From positions 1 to 45,110 of the forward strand of contig JALSIA010000201.1 in assembly GCA_026981865.1 (NCBI GenBank): a DNA stretch of 45,110 nucleotides, read 5' to 3'. Below, one piece after another: positions 1 through 7,710 of the stretch. The translations under genes were made by a program, and so were the position numbers. Numbering within the stretch: position 1 is the first letter of the stretch; each line of letters begins with the position of its first letter. Source of the stretch: Thermaceae bacterium. Lineage in GTDB: Bacteria > Deinococcota > Deinococci > Deinococcales > Marinithermaceae. Under the pieces are notes generated by a model that saw nothing but the letters and a program-made list of their open reading frames with translations, was not told the DNA's origin and did no database searches.

Positions 1-15
1 CCTCCTGGGTCCAGC

Positions 16-1392
16 CTAGACCCTGGACCGCGGTCCAGGGTCAAGCCTCAGGCAGGCGGGTCGAGGTAGACGCAGGCGTCCGCACCGTCGCAGGCGGGAT
101 CGGGGTGGGCGCGCGCCCAGGCGAGCCGCTCGGCCAGCTCCCGTCGCAGGGCCTCGAGCTCGCGCATCCGCTCTTCCAGGGCGGCGAGTTTGTCCTCGAG
201 CAGCGCGCGCACGTGGGCGCAGGGCGGCTGCCCCTCCTCCATCACCTCCAGCAATCCGGCCACCTCGCGGAGGGTGAAACCCAGGGCCCCCGCGCGCCGG
301 ATGAAATCCAGGCGCCGCAGGGCCGCCGCGTCGTAGAGGCGGTAACCCGCCGCACTGCGCGCCGCCGGCCGCAGCAGGCCGCGGCGCTCGTAGAAGCGCA
401 GCGTGTCCACCGAAACGCCGGCCGCGCGCGCCAGTTCGCCGATCCGCAGCATGCCCCAGTCTAGGACGCGCGGGGTGAAGGCCGGTGAGGAGCGCCTGGG
501 GCAGGCCCAGCGCGGCGATGCGCGACCGCACCCAGTCGAGGGCGCTCGAGCCCGGGTAGGTGACGCCGTTGTGGTCCTCGTCGGCCACGTAGGTCCAGAC
601 GTTCGTGCGGCCCGCATCCAGACGAAGGTTGTCGGTGTAGTCGAAGACCAGGCTGGTGTTCCCCTCCGGCTGCACGCTAGCAGCCAGGAAGCGGGCCGAC
701 TGTACCTCGAGGTTGTAGGTGGCGCCGGGGTAGGCCACGTCCTTGGCGCTGTAGTACGAGGTCCACCACCAGTACTTCTCGATAGGCTCTACGTCGCAGC
801 TCTCGGACAGGTCCACCGGCCAGGGGTTGCCGTAACGGGTGTAGAAGTCGTCGAAGTACGGGCGGTTGTCGCCTTCCCAAAGGGCACAGATGCCGTCGAG
901 GTCGATCAGGTAGTCGGCGGTCCAGCCGGGGTGGGCGCGCAGCAGGTTGTGGGTCCAGTTGGTGCCGTGGGAGTGGCCCAGGAGCACCCGTCGGCTGCCC
1001 GGCCAGTTGCGCCGCACCCAGTCGAAGTCGGCCTCGAGCTGCAGGAAGCCGTACTCGTAGCCGCCGCTGATCGAGGAGTAGTGGTTGTAGAGGTGCGAGC
1101 TGTAGGTGAGCACGAGCACGCTCCGTCCCAGGTCGCGGAAGGCCTGGGCCACGGCCTGGGCGGTGCCGCGCTCGGTCAGGTAGTCGTAGTTGTCGTCGGG
1201 TGCGCCGTCGCAGGGTACGCCGCAGCGGCCGGAAACGGCGAAGAGCACCACGTCGGGCACGGCGAGGGCCAGCCCGGTTTCGCCGGCGACGCGCGGTTCG
1301 GGGGCGTAGGCCGGCTTGCCGGCCGCCGGTCCGCTGCAGGCGGAAAGCGCGAGCACTGCGAGCAACGCAACGAAGCCGATTAGCTTTTTCAT
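16..1392 (-). CDS. Lipoprotein with alpha/beta-hydrolase features; 3' end probably frameshifted
   Basis: An exported lipoprotein: MKKLIGFVALLAVLALSAC ends in a lipobox cysteine (residue 19). The body contains GHSHG, a G-x-S-x-G nucleophile elbow, in a VLLGHSHGTN context, which suggests a serine alpha/beta-hydrolase acting in the envelope; the substrate is unknown. The start is ATG 1392, with GGGAGGTG just upstream; the ATG 12 bases earlier lies in front of that Shine-Dalgarno sequence. Protein-like sequence runs to about position 475. After that the frame stays open to 16 but encodes Arg/Ala/Gly/Pro-rich sequence that is the out-of-frame shadow of merR. A TAG at 461-463 in another frame, just before merR, looks like the ancestral stop, so a small indel near the 3' end, real or a sequencing error, is likely. 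The functional protein is probably about 305 residues. Confidence 0.75.
   Translation of the reverse strand: MKKLIGFVALLAVLALSACSGPAAGKPAYAPEPRVAGETGLALAVPDVVLFAVSGRCGVPCDGAPDDNYDYLTERGTAQAVAQAFRDLGRSVLVLTYSSHLYNHYSSISGGYEYGFLQLEADFDWVRRNWPGSRRVLLGHSHGTNWTHNLLRAHPGWTADYLIDLDGICALWEGDNRPYFDDFYTRYGNPWPVDLSESCDVEPIEKYWWWTSYYSAKDVAYPGATYNLEVQSARFLAASVQPEGNTSLVFDYTDNLRLDAGRTNVWTYVADEDHNGVTYPGSSALDWVRSRIAALGLPQALLTGLHPARPRLGHAADRRTGARGRRFGGHAALLRAPRPAAAGGAQCGGLPPLRRGGPAAPGFHPARGGPGFHPPRGGRIAGGDGGGAAALRPRARAARGQTRRPGRADARARGPATGAGRAARLGARPPRSRLRRCGRLRLPRPACLRLDPGPRSRV
19..42 (-). terminator. Palindromic terminator-like hairpin after merR
   Basis: A perfect 24-bp palindrome (12-bp arms starting GACCCTGGACC) begins 6 bases beyond the stop of the minus-strand merR gene. 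No clear U-tract follows, as with most GC-rich hairpins at gene ends in this window. A terminator or 3'-end stabilising role is inferred from position. Confidence 0.45.
48..452 (-). CDS. MerR-family metal-responsive transcriptional regulator
   Basis: A 134-residue activator of the MerR family, which binds the long spacer of a target promoter and responds to a ligand. The N-terminal winged helix is typical (residues 1-70, including the DTLRFYERRGLL segment), followed by a dimerisation coiled coil at about 80-112. Cysteines at 78 (in PPCAHV), 121 and 127, with His80, match the metal-binding pattern of the ZntR/CadR/PbrR/MerR branch, so a heavy-metal signal is likely; which metal cannot be told. 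The ATG at 452 is chosen because the conserved MLRIGELA start lies there, although the frame is open upstream. A TAGACT box 5 bp before the ATG suggests a leaderless transcript. The gene is wholly contained in an open frame of the upstream lipoprotein. No adjacent metal-resistance target is visible. Confidence 0.9.
   Translation of the reverse strand: MLRIGELARAAGVSVDTLRFYERRGLLRPAARSAAGYRLYDAAALRRLDFIRRAGALGFTLREVAGLLEVMEEGQPPCAHVRALLEDKLAALEERMRELEALRRELAERLAWARAHPDPACDGADACVYLDPPA
458..463 (-). promoter_or_regulatory. Leaderless -10 box of merR
   Basis: TAGACT followed by GGGGC and then the ATG of merR. The same TAG-purine-CT-GGGGC-ATG arrangement precedes the M28 peptidase gene at 29347. 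No convincing -35 is visible. It overlaps the 3' end of the lipoprotein coding frame. Confidence 0.4.
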
Positions 1393-1428
1393 AGCACCTC
1401 CCAAACGGTTTACGCCGTTATATCATTT

Positions 1429-1458
1429 TTGTTTTTTCCATGCACGCGAGCGTATACT
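1429..1458 (+). promoter_or_regulatory. leuS promoter
   Basis: TTGTTT (1429-1434), an 18-bp spacer and TATACT (1453-1458). The expected transcription start is at or next to the ATG at 1466, so the leader ORF would begin at the 5' end of the RNA. Confidence 0.6.
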
Positions 1459-1465
1459 CTTAGCG

Positions 1466-1495
1466 ATGACGCGCACCGGCCTACCCCCCGCCTGA
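1466..1495 (+). CDS. Putative leuS leader peptide (9 aa)
   Basis: A 9-codon ORF, MTRTGLPPA-stop, starts 7 bp after the TATACT box and so should be translated as a leaderless mRNA. Codon 6 is CTA (1481-1483), a leucine codon that is unusual beside the CTG/CTC-dominated genes around it. The TGA stop (1493-1495) touches the first arm of the antiterminator hairpin (1494-1501). A ribosome at the stop would cover that arm and favour the terminator; a ribosome stalled at CTA for lack of charged tRNA-Leu would leave it mostly free and favour readthrough into leuS. That mechanism is inferred by analogy with classical aminoacid attenuation. Being so short, the ORF could also be fortuitous. Confidence 0.5.
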   Translation: MTRTGLPPA

Positions 1496-1520
1496 GGGAG
1501 CCCTACGGGTCCGCTCCCTC
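1494..1520 (+). promoter_or_regulatory. Antiterminator hairpin of the leuS leader
   Basis: GAGGGAGC (1494-1501) pairs with GCTCCCTC (1513-1520) over an 11-base loop. The second arm shares CCCTC with the first arm of the terminator at 1516-1522, so the two hairpins are mutually exclusive. Confidence 0.55.
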
Positions 1521-1542
1521 CCCTCTTGCGGGAGGGTTTTTT
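1516..1542 (+). terminator. Intrinsic terminator (attenuator) upstream of leuS
   Basis: CCCTCCC (1516-1522) and GGGAGGG (1530-1536) form a 7-bp GC stem with a 7-base loop, followed by six T. It lies between the promoter and the leuS start 20 bp downstream, where a constitutive terminator would make no sense, so regulated termination is the natural reading. Confidence 0.75.
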
Positions 1543-1561
1543 AGGCTTCACCGGAGGAACG

Positions 1562-4192
1562 ATGAGCAAATACAACCCCCACGCGATCGAACCCAAATGG
1601 CAGCGTTTCTGGGAAGAGCGCGGCCTGATGAAGGCCCGCGAAGAGGGCGAAAAGTACTACGTCCTGGAGATGTTCCCCTACCCTTCGGGCGACCTGCACA
1701 TGGGCCACCTCAAGAACTACACCATGGGCGACGCGCTGGCCCGCTTCAAGAAGCAACAGGGGTACAGCGTCCTCCACCCCATGGGCTGGGACGCCTTCGG
1801 TCTGCCGGCCGAGAACGCCGCCCTCAAGTTCGGCAAGCATCCGGCCGACTGGACCTTCGACAACATCGCCAAGGCCAAGGAATCGCTGAACCTGATGGGG
1901 ATCCTCTACGACTGGGACCGCGAGGTGACCACCTGCACCCCCGACTACTACCGCTGGAACCAGTGGATCTTCATCAAGATGTACGAGGCCGGGCTGGTCT
2001 ACCGCGCCGGCGGGTTGGTGAACTGGTGCCCCAAGTGCCAGACGGTGCTGGCCAACGAGCAGGTCGTCGAGGGCCGCTGCTGGCGCCACGAGGACACCCT
2101 GGTCGAGAAGAAGAACCTGGAGCAGTGGTACCTGAAGATCACCGACTACGCCGACCGGCTGCTCGACGATCTGGACAAACTGGAGCACTGGCCCGAGAAG
2201 GTCAAGGCGATGCAGCGCGCCTGGATCGGTCGCAGCGAGGGCGCGACCGTGCGCTTCGGCCTGGACGGCCGCGAGGAACGGCTGGAGGTCTTCACCACCC
2301 GGCCCGACACCCTCTTCGGGGCCACCTTCATGGTCCTCGCCCCCGAACACCCGCTGACGCTCGAGCTCGCCACCCCCGAACGCCGCGCCGAGGTGGAAGC
2401 CTACGTGCGCGCGGCGCAGCTCAAGAGCGAGATCGAACGCCAGACCGAGGACCGTGAGAAGACCGGGGTCTTCACCGGCGCCTACGCCATCAACCCGGTG
2501 AACGGGGCGAAGATCCCCATCTGGACCGCCGACTACGTGCTCTACGGCTACGGTACCGGCGCCATCATGGCCGTGCCCGCCCACGACCAGCGCGACTTCG
2601 AGTTCGCGCGCAGGTTCGGGCTCGAGATCGTCCCGGTCATCCAGCCCGAAGGCGAGGACCTGCCCCAGCCGCTCGAAGCCGCTTACGAGGGCTCCGGCGT
2701 CATGATCAACTCGGGCGAGTTCACGGGCCTGCCCAGCGAGGAAGGCAGGAAGAAGATCACCGAGTGGCTCGCCGCGAAGGGGCTGGGCGAGGCCACAGTC
2801 ACCTACCGCCTGCGTGACTGGCTCATCAGCCGCCAGCGCTACTGGGGCACGCCCATCCCGATGATCCACTGCGAGAACTGCGGCGTGGTTCCGGTGCCCG
2901 AAGACCAGCTTCCGGTCGAGCTACCCGAGATCAAGGACGTCGAGCAGATCCGGCCCCACGGCAAGAGCCCGCTCGAGGCCCACCCCGAGTTCATCCACAC
3001 CACCTGCCCCAAGTGCGGCGGGCCCGCGCGGCGCGACGCCGACACCATGGACACCTTCTTCGACTCGTCGTGGTACTACCTCCGCTACACCGACGCCCAC
3101 AACGAGCGGCTCCCCTTCGCGCGCGACAAGGCGGACTACTGGATGCCCGTGGACCAGTACATCGGCGGCATCGAGCACGCGGTGCTGCACCTCCTCTACT
3201 CGCGCTTCTTCACCAAGTTCTTCCACGACCAAAAGATGGTCGCGGTGGACGAGCCCTTCGCGCGCCTCTTCACCCAGGGCATGGTCATGGGCTGGACCGA
3301 CTACGGCCCCGTCGAGGCGGAGGGCGAGCGGGTGCGCCTCGGCGAGGAGGCGCGCATCCGCCTGGAGCTGGAGACCGCCGAGCTGAACCTGGACGAGGTG
3401 AAGAAGATGGGGGCCGAGCTGCGCGAAGGCGAGGGCGGCCGCCTCCACTTCTGGAAGCCGGCGGTGATGAGCAAGTCGCTGGGCAACGGCGTGATGGTCG
3501 GCCCCTTCGTGCGTGAGCAGGGCGCCGACATCGCCCGCGTGACCATCCTCTTCGCCGCGCCCCCCGAAAAGGAGATGGTCTGGACCGAGGAGGGCGTGCA
3601 GGGAGCCTGGCGTTTCCTCAACCGCGTCTGGCGGCGGGTGGTGGAGGACGAAGAAGCCCTGCGCCAGGCCCCCGAGGCCTTCGACCCCGCCCGGCTCGAG
3701 GGCGCGGACAAGACCCTCTACCGCAAACTCAACCAGACGATCAAAAAGGTCACCGAAGACGTCGAGGGCCTGCGCTTCAACACCGCCATCGCCGCGCTCA
3801 TGGAGATGCTCAACGCGCTCTACGACTTCCGCAAGACGAGCGAAGCGAATGCGGTCTACAAAAACGCGGTGCTGGGCTACCTGCAACTCCTCGCCCCCTT
3901 CGCCCCCCACATCGCCGAGGAGCTGTGGCACCGCTTCAACGAGAACTCGGTCTTCGACGCCCGCTGGCCGACCTACGACGAGGCCGCCCTGGCCGCCGAC
4001 ACCCTCACCCTGGTGGTGCAGGTGAACGGCAAGGTGCGGGCGCGGATCGAGGTGCCGGCGGAGATCGACAAGGACGAGGCGATCGCCCGCGCCAAGGCGC
4101 ACGAAAACGTGCGCCGCCACCTCGAGGGCAAGAAGCTCGTCAAGGAGATCTACGTTCCCGGAAAGCTCGTCAACTTCGTGGCCAAGGGCTGA
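1562..4192 (+). CDS. leuS: Leucyl-tRNA synthetase
   Basis: Cytoplasmic class Ia synthetase of 876 residues that charges tRNA-Leu. It has the HIGH-type motif HMGH (46-49), the KMSKS-type motif MSKS (636-639), a zinc-binding insertion with Cys156, Cys159, Cys173 and His176, and a CP1 editing domain with the [11 protein letters not shown] motif near residue 245 that hydrolyses mischarged tRNA. A second Cys-pair module (CENC, CPKC) lies around residues 440-490. Length and zinc pattern match Thermus LeuRS. The ATG at 1562 is chosen because GGAGGA sits 3 bases upstream; the frame is open earlier but runs through the attenuator. The gene stands alone between the attenuator and a GC-rich palindrome at 4206. 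Expression is probably controlled by leucyl-tRNA availability through the leader. Confidence 0.97.
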   Translation: MSKYNPHAIEPKWQRFWEERGLMKAREEGEKYYVLEMFPYPSGDLHMGHLKNYTMGDALARFKKQQGYSVLHPMGWDAFGLPAENAALKFGKHPADWTFDNIAKAKESLNLMGILYDWDREVTTCTPDYYRWNQWIFIKMYEAGLVYRAGGLVNWCPKCQTVLANEQVVEGRCWRHEDTLVEKKNLEQWYLKITDYADRLLDDLDKLEHWPEKVKAMQRAWIGRSEGATVRFGLDGREERLEVFTTRPDTLFGATFMVLAPEHPLTLELATPERRAEVEAYVRAAQLKSEIERQTEDREKTGVFTGAYAINPVNGAKIPIWTADYVLYGYGTGAIMAVPAHDQRDFEFARRFGLEIVPVIQPEGEDLPQPLEAAYEGSGVMINSGEFTGLPSEEGRKKITEWLAAKGLGEATVTYRLRDWLISRQRYWGTPIPMIHCENCGVVPVPEDQLPVELPEIKDVEQIRPHGKSPLEAHPEFIHTTCPKCGGPARRDADTMDTFFDSSWYYLRYTDAHNERLPFARDKADYWMPVDQYIGGIEHAVLHLLYSRFFTKFFHDQKMVAVDEPFARLFTQGMVMGWTDYGPVEAEGERVRLGEEARIRLELETAELNLDEVKKMGAELREGEGGRLHFWKPAVMSKSLGNGVMVGPFVREQGADIARVTILFAAPPEKEMVWTEEGVQGAWRFLNRVWRRVVEDEEALRQAPEAFDPARLEGADKTLYRKLNQTIKKVTEDVEGLRFNTAIAALMEMLNALYDFRKTSEANAVYKNAVLGYLQLLAPFAPHIAEELWHRFNENSVFDARWPTYDEAALAADTLTLVVQVNGKVRARIEVPAEIDKDEAIARAKAHENVRRHLEGKKLVKEIYVPGKLVNFVAKG

Positions 4193-4205
4193 ACGGCCCG
4201 ATCCC

Positions 4206-4233
4206 GCACCCCCGCGGCCGGCCGCGGGGGTGC
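4206..4233 (+). terminator. Palindromic terminator-like hairpin after leuS
   Basis: A perfect 28-bp palindrome (arms GCACCCCCGCGGCC) starts 13 bases after the leuS stop, followed by TT only. It probably ends the leuS transcript. Confidence 0.6.
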
Positions 4234-4268
4234 TTCACATGCCCCGCAAATGCAGCGGCGGACATCTG

Positions 4269-4277
4269 TGCTACAAT
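4269..4277 (+). promoter_or_regulatory. Extended -10 promoter of the cold-shock gene
   Basis: TGC followed by TACAAT forms an extended -10 element with no good -35. It implies a 5' untranslated leader of about 90 bases. Confidence 0.5.
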
Positions 4278-4342
4278 GAAGCGCGCTGCGGGAAAGCTGT
4301 GGTGGCCAAATTGGTAAGTCTCATCGCCCAGCCCCCGTGCGT

Positions 4343-4356
4343 TGCCCGAAAGGGCA
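4343..4356 (+). promoter_or_regulatory. GNRA-tetraloop hairpin in the csp 5' UTR
   Basis: TGCCC-GAAA-GGGCA forms a 5-bp stem closed by a GAAA tetraloop, six bases upstream of the AAGGAG ribosome-binding site. Its place in a long leader suggests a role in mRNA stability or temperature-dependent translation, as with cspA leaders; this is inference. Confidence 0.45.
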
Positions 4357-4373
4357 GGAGTAAAGGAGCAGTA

Positions 4374-4589
4374 ATGGAAAAAGGTAAAGTGAAGTGGTTC
4401 AACGCGGAAAAAGGCTACGGTTTCATTGAGCGCGAAGGTGGCAGCGACGTGTTCGTGCACTTCAGCGCCATCAACTCCTCGGGTTTCCGCACCCTCAACG
4501 AAGGCGACGTCGTGGAGTTCGAAGTGGAAGACGGCCCCAAGGGCCCCTCGGCCGCGAACGTGACCGTGGTGGAGTCCGCGGGCTACTAG
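4374..4589 (+). CDS. csp: Cold-shock domain protein
   Basis: A 71-residue single cold-shock domain that binds single-stranded RNA/DNA as an RNA chaperone. RNP1 is KGYGFIER (13-20) and RNP2 is DVFVHF (25-30), both intact; [10 protein letters not shown] at the N terminus is typical of bacterial Csp proteins. The ATG at 4374 follows AAGGAG with a 5-base spacer; the upstream open frame covers only the leader. The gene is monocistronic, with its own extended -10 promoter and a U-rich terminator. Confidence 0.97.
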   Translation: MEKGKVKWFNAEKGYGFIEREGGSDVFVHFSAINSSGFRTLNEGDVVEFEVEDGPKGPSAANVTVVESAGY

Positions 4590-4608
4590 CCTGAACCCGC
4601 AACCGACC

Positions 4609-4635
4609 AAAGGCGCCTGCGGGCGCCTTTGTTTT
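4609..4635 (+). terminator. Intrinsic terminator of the cold-shock gene
   Basis: AAAGGCGCC and GGCGCCTTT form a 9-bp stem around a TGCG loop, followed by GTTTTA. Confidence 0.85.
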
Positions 4636-4780
4636 ATGACCTCCTGCGGCCCTGAACAGGGCGCGGTAAAATGGAAACGAATCGTCCGCGCCCGGCGCGC
4701 CGGGAACGCCCGGTAGCCGGCCCGGGGAGGGAGGGCCGCGGGGTGCACGCAGCAAGGCAGGTGCAAAGGGTCGGCCGCCG

Positions 4781-5836
4781 TTGAGCGGCCGGGGGCGGCC
4801 TTGGGTCGCGCTGCTGCTAGCGACGCTGCTGGCCCACCCGAGGCCCGTGCCGGCCCAGGGCGGCCCCTCGATGGGCTTCTTCCCCTCGCCCGCCCGCATC
4901 GAATGGTCCAGCCTGCTCGCCACCCTGCGCGGCATCGGTCGCCACGCCGACGCGGTGCTGCTTCAACGCAACGTCCCCTGGGAAGCCTTCGCACAGGACC
5001 CCGATGCCCCGTCCCGCCGCTTCGCCGACTTGGTCAACCTGGTGCGGCTGAGCCGCGAACAGGGGCTCGAGCCCATCTTCGTGGTCGACGCCCTCAACGG
5101 CCTCGACCGGCGCACTTTCCAGGGCGTACCCGCGGCTTGGGGGAAACCCAGCTTCGCCGATCCGCGCATCCGCCGGGCGTTCAAGAACTTCGCGCTGCGG
5201 ATCGTGCGCACCTTTCAACCCCGCTTCCTGGGCCTGGGCTCCGAGGTCAACACCTACATGGCCGCCCATCCGGAGGACGCGCCCCACCTGGTCTCGCTCT
5301 ACCGCGAGACCTACGCGGCGGTCAAGCGCGCCTCACCCGCCACCCGCGTCTTCACCACCTTCCAGTGGGACGAGTTGCGCGCCGCCCCCGGAGGCCCCGA
5401 CTGGCACCTGATCGAGGCCTTCGAACCCCGGCTCGACCTCTGGGTGATCTCCTCCTACCCCTGCCTCTGGTTAGGCGGCCGCCCACCGGGGTCGGGGTAC
5501 TACGCGCCGCTCGCCCTACGCACCGACCGCCCGCTCGCGGTGGCCGAAGGGGGCTGCGCCTCCCGCGACTCGTCGCGCCGCCCCGCCTCGGAGCAGAACC
5601 CGAGCGACTACCTGAACGCTATCGCCGATCAGCTGGGTCCCCGGCTCGCGTTCTGGATCTACCTGCTCTACAACGATCTGGACCTAGGGTCCTACCGGGA
5701 GGCGATCGGCCGCGAGCGGGACCTGCAGACCCTGGAGCTGTTCGCCCGCATGGGGCTGGCCGACGCGGACGGTCGGCCCAAGCCGGCGTTGGATACCTGG
5801 GACCGGATCCGAAGAAAGCTACGTGAACGACGCTGA
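4781..5836 (+). CDS. Secreted TIM-barrel protein resembling clan GH-A glycosidases
   Basis: A 351-residue protein with an N-terminal hydrophobic segment (about residues 8-20) ending in a possible VPAQ cleavage site, so probably exported. The rest alternates strands and helices like an (alpha/beta)8 barrel. FLGLGSEVN (Glu155) resembles the acid/base loop after strand 4 of clan GH-A glycoside hydrolases, and AVAEGG (Glu256) resembles the nucleophile loop after strand 7, so a polysaccharide-acting hydrolase is possible; no GH family can be assigned. The start is a TTG inside a GGCCGC/GCGGCC hairpin (4773-4790) that may limit initiation. It is followed by the DinB-like gene after 13 bases. Confidence 0.75.
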   Translation: MSGRGRPWVALLLATLLAHPRPVPAQGGPSMGFFPSPARIEWSSLLATLRGIGRHADAVLLQRNVPWEAFAQDPDAPSRRFADLVNLVRLSREQGLEPIFVVDALNGLDRRTFQGVPAAWGKPSFADPRIRRAFKNFALRIVRTFQPRFLGLGSEVNTYMAAHPEDAPHLVSLYRETYAAVKRASPATRVFTTFQWDELRAAPGGPDWHLIEAFEPRLDLWVISSYPCLWLGGRPPGSGYYAPLALRTDRPLAVAEGGCASRDSSRRPASEQNPSDYLNAIADQLGPRLAFWIYLLYNDLDLGSYREAIGRERDLQTLELFARMGLADADGRPKPALDTWDRIRRKLRERR

Positions 5837-5849
5837 GGAGGGAGGAGCG

Positions 5850-6362
5850 ATGGAACCCTACGCAGGGGAGTTTCGACGGTACAAGCGGATGCTCGAGGAC
5901 GCGGTGGCCCAGCTCGACGACGAGGCCCTGTTCACCCGGCTGGGTCCGGGGGAGAACTCGGTGGCCGACCTGTGGAAGCACCTGGCGGGCAACCTGCGCT
6001 CTCGTTTCACGAACTTCCTCAGCGAGGACGGCGAAAAACCCTGGCGGGATCGGGAGGCCGAGTTCGACGCCGAGGGTCAGGAGCGGGCCGATCTGGCACG
6101 CGCCTGGCGCGAGGCGTGGGAGGTGCTGGAACGGGAGGCGCTGGCGCTCGGCGATAAGGACCGCCCCCGGCGGGTCACGATCCGCGGCGTGGGCTTCAGC
6201 GTGGAGGAGGCGCTGGCGCGGTCGCTGGCGCACCTGGCCTACCACGTGGGCCAGATCGTGCTGCTGGGGCGGCACCTGAAGGGGCCGGCATGGCGCTTTC
6301 TGACGATACCGCCCGGCCAAAGCGCCCGCTACAACCAAAACCCCGACAAGGAGCGGGGCTGA
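5850..6362 (+). CDS. DinB/DUF1572-like metal-binding four-helix protein
   Basis: A 170-residue helical protein of the DinB/YfiT superfamily, whose members are small metalloproteins, some acting as bacillithiol- or mycothiol-dependent transferases and many without known function. Histidines at 44 (LWKHLAGN), 128 and 132 (AHLAYHVGQI) give the usual three-His metal triad, and the extended length fits the DUF1572 branch. The ATG at 5850 is chosen because of GGAGG six bases upstream; an in-frame GTG at 5823 overlaps the previous gene. It is probably co-transcribed with the TIM-barrel gene. The reaction is unknown. Confidence 0.85.
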   Translation: MEPYAGEFRRYKRMLEDAVAQLDDEALFTRLGPGENSVADLWKHLAGNLRSRFTNFLSEDGEKPWRDREAEFDAEGQERADLARAWREAWEVLEREALALGDKDRPRRVTIRGVGFSVEEALARSLAHLAYHVGQIVLLGRHLKGPAWRFLTIPPGQSARYNQNPDKERG

Positions 6363-6426
6363 ACTTCCGGAAGGGGTGCAGATTCGACACCGCGCGCCGC
6401 CGCCGCGGGGTAGGCTGAGGAGGACG

Positions 6427-6717
6427 ATGAATCGGGGCACCCTCTACGTACGCAACCGCTACAACCGCCAGATCGAGTACACCGGTCCGCTGACCTCCGG
6501 CCTCGACCGGGAAGCGCGCCTCCCCGAGGCGGTGCGCCGATGGGTGCTCGAGGCCCGCAGACGGTACGAGCACCTCGACGAGGAGCGCTTCCTGCGCTAC
6601 TTGACCGTCGCCCTGCCCACCTCGATGGAGCTGCTCATGCAGGGCTACCTCGTCAGCATCGAGCCCGCGCGCACGATGCCGCACGCGGAGGCGTTGAGCG
6701 AAGCCGCGGCCGACTAG
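6427..6717 (+). CDS. Hypothetical protein (96 aa)
   Basis: A 96-residue soluble, mostly helical protein with an N-terminal LYVRNRYNRQIEYTGPL segment that may form strands. I do not recognise the family. The ATG follows GAGGAGG, a strong Shine-Dalgarno sequence. Codon use is GC3-rich like the neighbours. Its stop overlaps the possible GTG start of the next small ORF, which suggests a small operon running to the VanZ-like gene. Confidence 0.7.
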   Translation: MNRGTLYVRNRYNRQIEYTGPLTSGLDREARLPEAVRRWVLEARRRYEHLDEERFLRYLTVALPTSMELLMQGYLVSIEPARTMPHAEALSEAAAD

Positions 6718-6926
6718 TGGACCAGGACGAACGCCCCCAACCGAAAGCGGGGCTGGCGGAGCACCCCACCGCCCTCGCCGGCCGGCGCGCGCCGGCACCT
6801 TCGTACCGGGCGGAGCGGCTGCGCTACGTGGCCGAGGCGAACCGCGCCAAAACCCGGGCGCGGCGGCGCAAGGTGCGGACGGCAACGGCGGCCCGCTCCG
6901 CCCCAGGCCGCGGTCGGGCAGAATGA
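6717..6926 (+). CDS. Small basic hypothetical protein (69 aa)
   Basis: An Arg/Ala-rich 69-residue ORF starting with GTG that overlaps the TAG of the gene before it (TAGTG) and stopping 4 bases before the epimerase. Residues 29-55 (SYRAERLRYVAEANRAKTR onward) could form a charged helix. GC3-rich codons and the tight packing support expression, but composition and shortness make it uncertain. No family is recognised. Confidence 0.45.
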   Translation: MDQDERPQPKAGLAEHPTALAGRRAPAPSYRAERLRYVAEANRAKTRARRRKVRTATAARSAPGRGRAE

Positions 6927-6930
6927 AGGC

Positions 6931-7326
6931 ATGGACCTGCACCACGTAGGGATCGCCACCCCGGAACCTGGGGCCATGCTCGAGCGCTACCGGGCGCTCG
7001 GCTACACACTCGAAGCGGAAGAAAAGCTGCCGCAGCAGGGCGTCCACGCTTTCATGCTGGTCAGCGGGGATCACCGCCTCGAACTGCTCACGCCGCTGGG
7101 ACCCGAGACCCCCGTGGGCCGCTTCCTGGAGCGACGCGGACCCGGCCTGCACCACCTCGCCTTCGCCACCCCCAACCTCAAGCGCACGCTCGCCGAGCTC
7201 GCGGCCGCGGGCGCACCCCTGATTGACGAGGAGCCACGCCGCGGCTTCGGAGGGCACTGGGTGGCTTTCGTGCATCCGCGCTGGTACGGGGGCGTGCTCG
7301 TCGAGTTCGTCGAGGCAGGGGCTTGA
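6931..7326 (+). CDS. mce: Methylmalonyl-CoA epimerase (VOC superfamily)
   Basis: A 131-residue vicinal-oxygen-chelate protein that interconverts the 2R and 2S epimers of methylmalonyl-CoA in propionyl-CoA metabolism. It has two beta-alpha-beta-beta-beta modules, starting with LHHVGIA and GLHHLAFA. Metal ligands are plausibly His5, the His of the second module and the Glu in LVEFVE near the C terminus; the length is the usual one for the family. No mutase genes are in the window. The stop overlaps the TTG start of the VanZ-like gene. Confidence 0.88.
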   Translation: MDLHHVGIATPEPGAMLERYRALGYTLEAEEKLPQQGVHAFMLVSGDHRLELLTPLGPETPVGRFLERRGPGLHHLAFATPNLKRTLAELAAAGAPLIDEEPRRGFGGHWVAFVHPRWYGGVLVEFVEAGA

Positions 7327-7640
7327 ACCGGTTCTTCCTGCTGCTCGCCCTCGCCTGGGCGGCGCTGATCTTCGCCGCCTCCAGCCAGCCCGGCAGCAGC
7401 GTGGGGCTGCCGCCGCCCTGGGACAAGCTGGCCCACCTGATCACCTACGCGGTGCTCGCGGGGCTGCTGCGCGCCGGTGGCCTGGCCCCCGCACCGGCGC
7501 TTGCCACGGCCGCGCTCTACGGCCTCAGCGACGAGTGGCACCAGTCGTTCGTGCCGGGGCGCGACGCCAGCTTGGCCGACTGGGCGGCCGACGTGTCGGG
7601 GGCTGTGCTGGCCTTGTGGCTTTTTCATCGGAAAAAGTAG
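7323..7640 (+). CDS. VanZ-like membrane protein
   Basis: A 105-residue protein with about four membrane segments and the VanZ-type signature WDKLAHLITYAVLAGLL followed by YGLSDEWHQSFVPGRDAS. VanZ relatives are small envelope proteins of poorly known function, some linked to glycopeptide tolerance. The TTG start overlaps the epimerase stop (TTGA), which implies translational coupling. Confidence 0.85.
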   Translation: MNRFFLLLALAWAALIFAASSQPGSSVGLPPPWDKLAHLITYAVLAGLLRAGGLAPAPALATAALYGLSDEWHQSFVPGRDASLADWAADVSGAVLALWLFHRKK

Positions 7641-7710
7641 CCTTACTTAAACCGGGTATATTCCTTGCGTTTTTTTACAACTTTTTCCGCGGCGGTTGCT
7701 ACCATGGGTC

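Noticed and set aside
403-1383. A 326-codon plus-strand ORF opposite the lipoprotein and merR genes
   Set aside because: Val/Gly-rich antisense shadow without start signals or recognisable domains.
1466-1561. T-box riboswitch before leuS
   Set aside because: The leader is only about 95 bases and has no T-box consensus (no AGGGTGG-type segment, no specifier stem), so peptide-based attenuation fits better.
4671-4784. A 37-codon ORF before the TIM-barrel gene whose TGA overlaps the TTG start
   Set aside because: Arg/Pro/Gly-rich low-complexity product, no Shine-Dalgarno sequence, and its ATG lies within a possible -10 box (TAAAAT); not supported as a gene.
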